Assembly: GCA_018873225.1 (NCBI GenBank)
Contig: JAEILZ010000004.1
Span: forward strand, 4,402,001-4,466,000
Reading direction: 5' to 3'
DNA: 64,000 nt
Origin: [Phialemoniopsis] sp. UDSM-2020
Lineage: Eukaryota; Ascomycota; Sordariomycetes; Thyridiales; Thyridiaceae
The notes under the pieces were generated by a model. The model was not told the origin of the DNA. It did not search any database and saw only the letters and a list, made by a program, of their open reading frames with translations. Shown here piece after piece: positions 23,101-35,200 of this stretch. The position numbers and the translations under genes are program-made. Each line of letters opens with the position of its first letter. The stretch's first letter is position 1.

Positions 23101-24164
23101 AGCGGCGCAGAAAGAACGCCGAACTCGAGAATGATAGTGTCTACAACCCAGAGTTTCAGCCTGGCGCAAAGGTCAAGGCCGAGACTGCCACTGACGATGG
23201 CCCTGCGCCCCGGAGATCCTCGCGCAACAAGGCTTCACGTAACTTACGGTCCGCCGCCACCACCGCTAACAACGCTGTTATGTCGATGATCCCCGTCCGG
23301 CTGCCAGGTTCCCTGTCCACGGACGACAGCAACGTCAACCTGGGCATGCGCCGTAACGAGGAGCGAGACCTCGCAGCTGTGACACGACACAACACTAGAA
23401 AGAATAAGGGAGCGTCTGTATATCCGTCTGTTGTCATTGCCCGCCACCAGGAAGATCCGACCTGGCGCATGAAGGAACTTAAGAGCGTCTTCGAAGCCAA
23501 AGAGGCCAAGGAGGCCAAGGAGGCCGCCGCCGCCGCTGCCGAGGCAGCCAGCGAGGAGGGAGCGCCTGCGACGAGAACGCGCACACGTGGCGGCAAAGGC
23601 AAGGGCGTCCGTTGGGACGAGACACTGGTTAGAGTCCAGGGTCAGGACGACGGTCCCGTGGTCATGAAGGCCGTCACTGCGCCTCTCGACGAACCCGCCG
23701 CAGTTCAGACTGAGGATGTCGAGGAGACTGAGGAGGAGCGTCTTGAGGTTGTCGCTCCTGAACCGGCACGCAAGAAGCAGAAGAAGTCTGTTGCTACTGC
23801 CGTGACCCACACGGAGAAAGAAGAAGCACCCGCAAAGGAGAAGGCACCAGAGCCTGTCAAGGAGCCTATGAAGGAGAAGGCGACGCCCACACCCGCGGCC
23901 CGTCCTCGAACGAGGGCCTCGCGACTGAGGGCGCCTACGCCGAGGAAGATGACGGCGCCCACGACGCCCACTGCCGTAGCTGCTGCTGCTGCCGCGAAGG
24001 AGATCAAGCAGGAGCAGACGCCCGCTGAGAAAACTGCGCCTACTGCTACGAAGAAGGCGCCCGCGCGTATGGCGACTCGCCGGACCAAGATCTCGGGCCT
24101 GGGCATGAGCGGGAACGGAACGCCCGCTCCGAAGAGGAGGGCTACGAGAGGTACCGGTGCTTGA
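20150..24164 (+). CDS. Large Ser/Pro-rich nuclear protein with clustered CDK sites, function unknown
   Basis: Exons 20150-20220, 20285-20601 and 20665-24164 give 1295 residues. The first intron (64 nt) joins TTSS-ASITTADFLPP. The second (63 nt) has CTGAC followed by ATATTAG and no in-frame stop. A compact N-terminal part (about 25-160) contains LKAWQRVAVPSTGPTTGRERKIWKR and FPEEKLKWVPRKRHNTRYP. From about 249 there are four SPVK sites within 40 residues and many more S/T-P sites. Around 794-815 two near-repeats TETMTLDVE and TETMNLEVE occur in an acidic stretch. Basic clusters (TKKRKG, KPKRRRKN) at about 905-945 look like nuclear signals. KGVRWDE at about 1109 fits the RVxF docking consensus for protein phosphatase 1. 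The Ala/Lys/Glu/Pro-rich tail is low complexity. I do not recognise a named family; a chromatin or mitotic role is an inference from the motifs only. Confidence 0.82.
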
Positions 24165-26244
24165 TTTTGCATATTGGGAAATCAGGATCCATGTCTCCAA
24201 ACGGCGACTACACAAGGTGAAGAAGAGAGGAGAGCACGGGTGATCTGAGGAGGAGGGGATGGTGTTTGTTGTCGTATGATGGACATATTGTTTTGTTTTG
24301 CGAAGATTTCAGGGGGAAGCGAAGACATTCATGACCAGAGTTCAAGCAGCAGTGTTGTGGCTTGAGAGCATCGGCGTTGATCATACAGTTTGCTTTCGGT
24401 TCATCACTTTTTCACAGCACATTGTTACGTCACACACGACGATGATACCCGGCGAGGTGTTCGTTGGAGTTGGGAGCATTTGGCTTCGTCTTGACGCACT
24501 CTTCGATGGCGTCTCTTCGGGGAGGCCACATGGTTTGAAGGAGTCTTGTTTGGAGTAGTTGCTTGAGCATCATGTTTGGCACAGCGACTTGTGCCGTCTT
24601 TACATTAGAGAAGATCATTTTTGGGCCTGCGTTTCAGGCATCAAGAGAAGTCAATACATCGTTGATATTATGCAAGACTCGCAGTCATCTGAAAGAACTC
24701 GTAACGTGAACTATGATACCCCTGAAACAACTTACACCATGTCCTGCTACACCTGCACGTCTACCAGAATAACTCTGTTGTACGTCGACAGCACCGCCAT
24801 GTCTCCATGTCTAGCGAGGCCAAACGCCTCAAGGATCCCTTGTTGCATATAGGATTCAAGAGGGAGGCATCGGATATCCGTACAGACACCCCAACAATGT
24901 CCGGGGAAACCACCCGATCCCTGCCACTGCAACATTCAGGGTCCTCTTGGGATTCTCATCACGTAGGAGGACTCTCTGCATCTGCACGGACAAGTCACAT
25001 CTTCCTGGCATGTTACCTTCCAGAATCGACTCGATCCTCTGGACTTGGCTGGGCCCATCTTACGTGTCTAGATACAGCTCCTTCGACGAACCGGCATGGT
25101 GTTTTGACTCGGTCGGACTTCAAGAGATATGTCTAGATTCAGGGAGAGGCATGCTGTCTGCTTTGACAGGAACCCTGTTCACGCCTGGACCCTTGACCTG
25201 TCAGTTATCCCCTGGACCAATTCCAGCTCTCGGACTCCTGGCAGGCATGGGCTGGGACACATTGACTCAAGCTCCAGCCAAGCTAGACTGCACGTCGACT
25301 CAAGCTTGCTCCATCTTGGGGCTGGGCTGGACGACGGTTCCCTCTTCTTGAGTCCCGTGGCCACCACACCCCTGGGATTACCCATCTGGGCATTCCATGT
25401 TTAGTGCCCAGACACCTTCGCGTCGACCATGCTCTGAGACACGATGTCCCAAGTGGGGATTGCGCATCTGCGTTTTCCGCTCGCTCCTGGCATCCTGCAG
25501 TGGGGACAAAAACAACAAGATTCAGGCCGGACCAGGTCCCCTTTTTCTCCCCCTCTCGAGGAAAACAAGTTCCTCCTGCATGTTCGTGCGCGTATCCATA
25601 CCGTATGCAACTACGTACACGGCTAGCAGGTACGTATGTACTTGGATGTACATGTGGGCAGGGAGAGAGACAGAGGTCCCCATTTCCTGCATCCCACGCC
25701 CCGGCAGGCAAGAGGGCTGAATGACAAAAGTCTGACAACCCGTTGATCTGCCTGCAACCCGCGTGCCGTGCGCAGTCCCCTGCGGCACAGCTCGCATGGT
25801 ACATACGGCGCAGGAGGCAGGGAAGTCGGGGACCAGGAGACGAGGTCACACAGAAAAACGGTTCCGCCGGGAGTGTCAAAATCGGGCTTGCAAGTCCGGG
25901 AAAACGCACGACAGACCTCGTACCCGCGCCGCATCCGGGGCTGGTGCTTGAGCCTGCCTGGGACTTCCCTCCGTCTCTCTCCCCGTCTCCCAAACAAAAC
26001 AAACCGAATACGTAACATGGCGAGAACCGAGCTTGCCTGCACCGTCAAGCAAAACAGGGAAGGATAAGGCGTCCTTTTGCCCGCCAAGAGGGCCCGCGCT
26101 AGCTAGGGCTGAAAAGGATGGATCCTTGGGAAGAAAAGCTGGGCAGGAGAGGGGAGGGGAGGGAGATGGAGAAAGAAGGGTACATACCAGAAGCAGATAC
26201 AACAGACGAAAGCCCGCCTCGGCTCGTCTTGCCCATTATCCCTG

Positions 26245-26260
26245 GCCGCGGCGCCGCGGC
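26245..26260. repeat. 16 bp GC-only palindrome
   Basis: GCCGCGGCGCCGCGGC is a perfect palindrome made of two tandem copies of the palindromic octamer GCCGCGGC. It contains abutting CCG/CGG half-sites of the sort bound by Zn2Cys6 factors. It could be a chance feature. Confidence 0.7.
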
Positions 26261-29200
26261 TGATCGAGAAGAGCATCCGGTACGCGTATTTTGGTAAAGT
26301 AGTTGGGTAGTGTGCATGTGTATTGGTATTGGCAAGCCACTTGCGATCGAAAGAAACAGACAGACCCATTCATCCTGTCACTGTCACTGGCAGTGGTGGA
26401 ATGGCGCATGTCTTGGACCGATCTCGCGACCGTTGCCCAATTTGACAGATGACAGGGGCGGGGTGGTCCTGTTAGCTTCAGAGGCATTTGGTTGCTGGTT
26501 TTCCATGGCATTGGCACTTGTTCCAGAGAAGCAGAGTAATGATAGCGTGTTTCTTCTCCACTGTCTGCTGCTTGGGCAAGCGGAGCCGAGGTCTGGGTTC
26601 CAGCAAAAGGCATGGCAGGGGAACAAAACAAGATGCAAGGAGGGGCAGCTGAATGCACGCGTGCATATCCATTCCATCGCCATGACGCCGCGGCGTGGTG
26701 TCCCCTGATCCTGATGGCCCGGCATTGTGATGGGTCACATTCCCGGCAAAGAATAGGAAAAACTTGGGGAAAGGGGTCCTGCAAAGTCAACAGAAGTATC
26801 TCTACCAGCCCGGCAAGCCAAGATCGAGATATTGAATCTAGTCCATCGTTGGCGGGCGTTTCACGAAGTAGTTCTTATCTTGTCAAGAATGGATATGCAT
26901 AAAACAACATAAACACTCGAGACATGGGGACCGATCATGATCATGGGGTAGCCAGAAAAACACCGCTAACAACCCTAGATCTGCTAGACTGCCACACTAC
27001 TCCAGTAGCTAATGCGTGCCGGACGAAGCTCTCCTGCCAACTCTGGGCGGTTGGTTCCCCCTGCCCTGGCGGGAAGATGTCTCCGGAACACCCTCCGGCA
27101 GTTGTGGCAGTTCGTGACGGGCCAGCCATGCGGCTTGCACGATCTTGAGGGCGGGATATCGGCAGAGCCGCATCTCCGATCCCAACGGCGCCTCTTCCGA
27201 CAGCACCATACCAGTGTCCGGTATTGCTGGTCGTGTCTCTTGTGCTCGCTTTTGAAGGGGCGAAGGCGCCCATAACGGCGTAAGTCACTGTCCTCTTTGT
27301 TCACTTACGCTTTGTTAGTGAACGCCACTGTCTCGAGCTTGCTCCGAGGCAGTCAATGTCTCACGGCGATCCGAGTAACATCATTACATGCAGTAAAGCA
27401 AGTCTGCTCGCGGCTTTTGATGTTCCAATGTGCTTTCAATCTAACTCTGGAGTGATTTCGATCGACCGTTCTGGACAGGCCGGTGCTGGTCTTGATGCCA
27501 CCGGGCTCGGTCCGGCGACTCGTACCTGGAATGAGGGAGACATGAGATGTGATGGCCGCCCAGATCGACATCAACTTGCTGTTGTAAGGGGCTCCTCTGA
27601 GTCGATAGTCGTAGAACAGAGAGTCTGTCTCCGAAACAAGTAATTTGACTTGTCTAATGGGAGAAAGTGACAGGTCTTATTGAATGTTAACAAAAGTCCG
27701 AATGAATGAATGTCTGTCCTCTCTCGGAAACCAAACCGAATGCGGGAAGAAGCATAGATAACTCAACTGCACTTGTCCCAAAACTCGATGCTCGTCTCTT
27801 GACTAGCATCCCTTCGAATTCCTCGACTTACGATATTCAGAAGAGCACATATTGTTTATGGCTGGCTTCAGATGAGAAGTATGGGGAGGAACTTCGTTGC
27901 GAAGCTGCCGCGTCGACTTACACGCCGGCCCGCCACTCCGTTCCAGAGCAGACTCTGTGCCGTCTCTTCCACAGTTCCTGCATGTCTTTAGGATTGTCGA
28001 ATACTGTCAAGGGAATGTTCCCGGCAATGAAGCAGTATGATTCATTTCACTCGAACGACTAGACGTTACTGCATCGGCCGCATCTGGGCAAGCCGTGCTA
28101 GAGGATGGTCCCTAACGCGGGATGGCGATGCCGGAATCGCACTTGCAAACTTGGCACTCAACACCCGCCACCAAACCATACTCTAAAGATGCCCTGATAG
28201 GCGAAGTAAAGACCCTTTTTCCTGCACCACTAGCATCTAACTACGGGTCGGCGAACTCGCTGGAGAGGCAAGGTGCCGATGTCCCGGGTGTCAATGTGCG
28301 CAACTAGTGCGCTAAGGTCAGCATGATGGTCATGCCAAGAGGACCCTGGATGGGAGAAGTATACGAAAGAGGATTTTTGTTGCGAGCTCGGCGCGACGCG
28401 GTCTACATCTTTGCCTCATCTCATGATGATTTTCTCCTCTTCCCCCTTCCGGACCTCCGCAGAGCCTCATCCCGTTCCCGAGAAGCGCCTGTCGCCTCAC
28501 AGTCGTTGTCAAAGACTCCGCTCCGACAGGACAGGGCTTATTCATCGGGGCGTTTAATTGTGCCGCTCCCATGCTGACGGGCGGGCGGGTAAAGAGGGTC
28601 CCTTTGAGGATGCGATACCCTGTGGATAGAGGGGGTAAATTGAAATCCTTCAGGTGAGAAACAGGCTTGACAGGTAGGAATATCAACTATTTAGGCGCTG
28701 CGAGCCTGCAGACATACGGAGTAGATAGCATGGGTTTCTCGACACTCGGGACCGAAGGTAGGGCAACCCTGCTCATTGCCCTCTAATTGCCCCATTGCAA
28801 CAGCGTTGCACCGGACCGGGGGCCGTCCTGCGAGATTGATTTTGATGTCGGTTGGAAAAGGCCCCGATCGGGATTAACGTTTTGGGTACGGTACGGGGGG
28901 AGGCTGGCTCTGGGATCCGCCGCGATGCTCCGTCTTACACTCACCCGGTGACATTGCATCCTACGGTCAGCAATGTCCAAGCAAGAAAAGGGAGCGAAGG
29001 AGCGCAAATACCGAAGCCTCACCTTAAAATTGTAGTATCTACGAAAATGGTAGGCGGTTCTAGAACGCGGGGCGGCTGTCGTGCTCGCATCGACATCCGC
29101 ATTTACCCTTTCCGTCCTGCCCCGAAGGCAGACATATTCTTCATCGTCAGCAGAGATGCCCGTCTCATCTCGTACGAGATGTCCAACGAAAGGAATCACA

Positions 29201-32200
29201 GCCCTGTAGGGCTTCCGGGACTGGCTCGCCCCTTGCCTTCTCCACCGCTTACCACCGCTACGTACGTACACACAAAGAAGATGGACCCTGAAAATTACAA
29301 ATGTCAAACATACGAATAGCCTCACCTTGCGACAGATTAGTGTAGCAGAAGGACATCCAGCTGCCTGTTTGGGCAGACCGAGACAGGCCGAGAATAACCC
29401 GTCGGTCAGGCATCGTGAAATATTGGGGTCGTAAGAAAAACAAGACTCTCAAGGATGGCGCTGGGAGGCATATGTGGCTCTCAAAATTTCGCCTTTTCGG
29501 GAAGGAGGTGCGGAAAGAAGGCGCCCGCAAGAATAGCTCCACGAAGATGGTTCACGATGGCTCATGATGGCGTGTCCTGAGTGTTGACTGAGGGCGTATG
29601 TTGGCGGCTTGGGCTGTGCATCTCATCAAGGGTGTTTCACGTCTTTGGGATCTCGGTCAGCAACATCCTTTCACAACTACTCCCGCCATGAATCTCCGAA
29701 ATCCCTGCCCTGGCTGGTCCTCTACGGACAAACGAGCTATTGCTGCGGCTGCCGCAACTAACACACCATCCTGCCATGATGATTCTGCGAGATACGATGA
29801 TGCTTCTGCCTAGGAAGCCGAAATGCCCCGCCAGCAGTAGGCATCGACTCTTGTCTTGGCAGCCGGCGTTGAAGATGAGGGCCTCTCTAGGCACTCAGCC
29901 TCCGGAGCGTACATCCGGGCAGGTTCAGCGGGGTGCCGATAATGCCGGTGGCCGGCCGTGAGGCTCCTAGCGAGGAACTAGAAAGACTACGGAGCTCATC
30001 TCATCGTTATCGTGATCGCGTAGGCAGACTGGCAGATTTCCGGTGGAGAGAAAACTGTACCCAAAACCGCACGCACAGTGAGTTTAGCAGTGTTAAAAAA
30101 GAAAAGTGGTCCGAGTTGTTTTAGAGAAAAGAACTCCATCCATCATCATCAGTCCCTTTGGGTGGTGCTGGTCCCCTGGATTATTTTTAATCTGCATAGG
30201 GTTTAGCCAGGGTAGCAGTGCAACACCGAGTCCCACCGGGGGCAGGCCAGGATGCTAAAAGGACCGCGCTCGCCAAGGCGACACGACCCGTCAGCCCTGT
30301 CGCAAGCGTGTGTACATGTCAGGAGTGTGCCAAAAGAAGAGAGGTCCCCTGTTTTTCTTTGCTGCTTCCTTCGAGAGCTTGTGCTGTTGGGTCAGCCCTT
30401 TTGCGGGGCGTGAAGGCCAAGATCAACGAGACATTTGAAGCTACGGCGTCTGAACCGGGCGGGGACCTGGTTGTTCAAGTTGATTAGTGATTATTGTTGG
30501 GACATGGGCACGATTCCTTCGTCCAATCTTGGCCCAAAGAGGCAATCGCAGCGCATTACAAGTTGGTCTTTTTGCATAAGTCTTGCACAGAGGAGGTGGG
30601 CTAATTAGGGACGGTGTTTTAGGATTGGCAAAAATGAGATCCCAGGGTAAATTGACATGATGGACATGTGAAGGGCAGAGGATCAAAGTATCAACAAGTA
30701 CTCGTCATCCACGACGCATGCAGATACCGCATCCAGAACAGACACACGGCAGAAGGCCCTCATGTCACTACTGTACGCTCGTAGGGCAATCCATCCTAGC
30801 CCTGCAATCCTTGACAGGACGAGCGAGATCCATTCGAAAGGATCGACGCACCGAATCTTCGGTGCATGGCCCTCCTTCGACTGTCAAAAACGACCATGGC
30901 CCTGTAATCTGTAACGAAGCATCGCAGAGTTTCGCCGAGCGCAAGACCGGTCGGGACGCGCCATGTCCTGAAGAGGCAGTCGACGCGATGATTGACAGGC
31001 GGGCAAAAGGGAAAAACCCCCAACCCACGGGTCTGTCTCTATCTATCTACTCTGTACCTGTAGGCATCTCGGCAATGTCTTGAATCGTTTGACCCAACTC
31101 GGTACGAGCTTCCGTCGGTAACGTGGCATGTGTCTTTTGACGACGACGATATTGGAGAGCACGGTCCTCTCTTTCAGCGCTGATACGCACACCGGACCTC
31201 GCGAGACATCTGCTGTGCGATGATGCATGTACTCTGTAGGGATGGATGCAGAGAAAATGTCACAGAGGTTCAGGTCAGGCCAGATCCAGGTTCAGGAGTG
31301 TGGGGGGGCGGCCAGAAACCTGCAGGACGTCATCTGCATTCTCCGCCACTCGTCCAACTTTCCCCTTCTTAGGCCCTTTAAACTTTGGCGGTACCTGGAT
31401 GCAGATGACAAGACTGCGTGCGTGTGCATCATGAGAGAAAGAAAATTCTTTTCGCTGTTCGGTGGACGATTGAGTGCTGACAATCCGGGCGCGCGCGCGG
31501 CACATGCAAGTCCCAAAGCGACACGAACAAGAAAAAAAAAAGAGCCATGCATGATCCAACAGCCAATGGAATGTGCCAAACGGCTTACACACACCTGCGT
31601 ACACAGCCAGGAGATCGCCGAGGCATCTGGGCTGGTGTGGTGGGTGGTGGGTGGTGCTGAGGGTGTGGTGGGCACGGAAGAGGAAGTCTTCTAGAACAAC
31701 CGTCACCTGTGCCGAATGGAACATTCCACGGAACTACCGGATCGGGTAGTTGATTTCCGTTTGCCTTCGTAATGTACATCCGTCCCCTTTACGGGACTCG
31801 GACCCAGGGGGTCGGTTTATGCTGGCGTGCGTGGCTGGCTGTTGGCCCCATGAAACACGTCAAAGTAGCAAGGAAGAAAGCCCTATCGATTCGGTCCGAC
31901 GGCGACATTGTCTGGCTGTCCGTCTTGATGCGCCGCTGCCCTGGCATTCGAAACGTCGATCTCCATCGTGGGGTTCTGCCGTTCGGTCAGCGCAACCGGG
32001 CAAGCTGGATGATCTGCCGGGCTTTGCTGCGCTGTTTCTTTTTCTTGACACCAGCTGGTGGTTCTTGCTTTTACTTAGTTACCCACTTGATCTCAATGAA
32101 TCCACTGCTATCTTACTCATCCAGGAGGTGAAGAGTCGGTCGGTCGTCTGGGCGAAAGGATCAACAATGAGAAAAAAAGTCCCGATGTTCAATCCCGAAG

Positions 32201-35200
32201 AGACGTCAGCATCGAATACGCGGAAAACAAGATTGAGATGCAACCAAAGCACCCCTGAATCTTGAAATGTATCGACAAGTCTCACTACCACCACCTTTGG
32301 CCCGTCGATAATCACGGAACAAGTGCCAAAAGCAGTAATAACCTTACACTGTCAGAGAGCCTCACGGCCGCCGATGGATCATCCCTAGTCCGTGCCCTGC
32401 CAAGCCCCCCGTCAACGATGCTAGCCACTCCGTACGGGCGTACCACTAGTGCTCACCCAACGTACTTTTAGCATTTTCAACTACCGGCTTTCTCGGTACG
32501 GTCTGTCGCCTTTCACCTTCAGCCTTACCAGTCCTTGTTTTCCTTGCTTTGGCCATTGCCCCTTTTCGGCAACGTCTCCATTGTTTTCTTAGCATCGCTG
32601 TCCGGTCCTATTGAGGGTCTTTTTTCAAGAGGACGGAGTAAAGGCCCACGAATTGAACTCAAAAGATACCGACGGTCATCGGGCCGGCACGGCGGATTCG
32701 GAACTAACGCAGAGTCGGCAGCACTACAAAGAGCTTTGCCCATGCAAGACAAACGGCCCCCACGGAGTTAGGCCTGTGCTTTAGCTCCGGTGAGTCTGAC
32801 GGGTGGAGGGGCAGGCAGACGAGGTTGACCATCATCGGTGACGCTTTGCCAGATGGCTAGCAGGTCAGTGCATCCATGTGCGAATGGATGGGCCCTGGTA
32901 AGGCTGGGGTTCAGTTAGACACTTTTTGAAATCTCACCACAGAGCGCGCCGCTCCATGCCAAGCCAGCACTGATAGCAAGCTAAATCCAACACAAGGTCC
33001 CTCTGAGCAAGCGCTAGCTGGTATTGGGGGCCCTTTTTCGAGATCGAACGGTTTCATTGCGACGGAGCCTGGTCCGCGCTGCACCTGTCAAGGGCACAAT
33101 ATGGCCTTCTGGTTGGTCGGTTTACGACCAGAGAACGTGGCCCCCGCCCGAAACATGGAATTCGCGGAAACACGTCGCTTTTGGGATTGCGGGGTTTGGC
33201 TCTCCATGGTTGGCAGGTAGGATGCATCATCTTATGCATGCATGTATCATACATACACTACTCTCCTGTCAGAGCAGGTAGAATGTCGCCGGGATCTGGC
33301 AACGGCAAAGAGACGTGCGTCAGAGGATGGCAGCGTGATGGTGTCGACAACTCTTTCGCAGGTCCCCGAATCGCCGAAGTGGATGGAATAGGCAAGTATG
33401 TACATCTCAAGTCGAAAGAGAACGCACGCTCTCTCTCTCTGTCTTGCACATGACGAGAACAACCAGTGGGCTGATGGAAGGATTCAACGGCGGACGCCTT
33501 GGTCTTCAGAACAGAGAAACAATGTGTCATTGTATTGGGTTCTCGCTGGCCTGGGGCGTCATCATCCTTCAGCCAAGGCGTTTCGTCGCTTGACCAAACA
33601 CCGAAAATACACTTGATCAGAAGCAGTCCGCAGCACAAGTGCTCACGATGGACAGCGGCGCATCGCCTCCAAGATAGTCATGTGAAAGCACGCCATCGCA
33701 ACCCTGACCAGAAGAAGGAATGTACCGGTTTGGGCCCTGGTCGTTGAGATCGAAGCGAGCAATCCTCATTTCAAGATCCGCGCGATGGATGAGGATGCGC
33801 CGTGTGGGCCCCAGTCCGGGGGCCGGTAGGGTGTTTTGCGGTGGCCGGAACCACCGACGGGCTTTGAGCCATGTCGACTTGCTCCCCGTCCACGGTTTTT
33901 GGCCCCCAAATGTCCCAAATGTATCTTTGTTTAGCAGTGCTCGACGAACGTCATTCTCAGACTTTAGATGAACGAAGGAATGAAGCCCCCAGAGGTACCC
34001 ATGCTTCGGGATAAGCGAGGCGTAACCAGAGGTGATGAAATGTCCAAGGGAGAAGAGAAAAAAAAGGACAACACATTTTCAGGTCACCTCGACCACCTGG
34101 CACCCACTTTTCGGTGCCCGGCCGGTCCCCTCCAAGTCAGCCTTAGCTGGAACACTCACACCCATTTTCCCCTCTTTCTTCACAGGAAAAGGATCCCCCA
34201 GAAAGTTGGGGCGGGCAAGTGATCGACATAACTCGAAACAGTCCTGGTTCAGCCCTGTGAGGAGATGAAGGATGGTGCCAATAAGGCCGATGTGTGCTAC
34301 CTTTCTCCGATTGTGACGTATCGGCCGACTTCAGTGTCATTTCGAACGAATGCAACTGTTGCGGTGCACGTAACCTGACAGGTTGTCACTGTGCATGGGC
34401 ACTAGGAAACGCGCAGATAAAGCTAATTCTGCATTGTGCACTCGCGGAATGCCTCCCGACGCCTGGACTGCCATGTAGAGCCAACACGTATTGGGAATAA
34501 CGGCTTGCGTTGCAGCAACTTTGCTTCCCCGGTGTGATATCATCAGTTATCGGCCTCTTGTGATGAGAATTCGAATGACAGCCCGAAAACAGAAAAGTCT
34601 CAGGTCGATCTGCAAGCCCGAAACACTACGTGCTTGTGTGCGGCGCATGTGGCCCTGTAAAGATAAGTTTAGAACATTTTGAAACCCCGTCATGGCGGCC
34701 GCTGCGGGTGACAGGCGGCGCGGCGCGAAAACATGAGGGCTTGTGTCACAGGAGATTGCCCCTCGTCATCCGGCACTGGAGACTCGCGAATCTCCGCCAT
34801 CGCTCACCGCATCAAAGCCGGCGGGCGGGACATGGCGAGAAATGACTCCGGTTCAGGACGTAGTATGTCGCAATGCGAAGCGCAGAGTGCGAGATGAGCG
34901 ATCTTTCTTGCTCGTGATTCGTGATTGCTCTCGGTCTGAACCCCATCAGACCGTTTGCCGTTTGCGGTTTCATTTATCTGTTTTGTGCAAGCCGGCCTTT
35001 GCTGTTTGTGCAGCGAAATTCCGGCACCGCAGAGATCCGAAGCCTCGGATCCGAATGACAAGGATTACCCCAGGCCAAAAAGTCCCCCCTTCGCTAGCAA
35101 GGTGAGCAGAGAGACATGGCTGATCGTTTTATTTTCTCATTTGGTGGTCCCCCCTCATAACTAGCGCACGCACGGTTGTGACTTTCTTTTCAGCTGTGCC

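Noticed and set aside
25283..26002. 239-codon minus-strand frame in the gene-free block
   Set aside because: It begins with TTG and not ATG, has Cys/Pro/Gly/Arg-rich composition without any domain, and competes with plus-strand frames of equal quality.
27278..27310. Inverted repeat GCGTAAGT / ACTTACGC
   Set aside because: Only 8 bp arms with a short spacer and no associated gene ends or element; expected by chance in a region this size.
28711..28727. TACGGAGTA-type motif, also at about 39497
   Set aside because: A motif I believe is common in filamentous ascomycete genomes; two scattered copies here give no structure.
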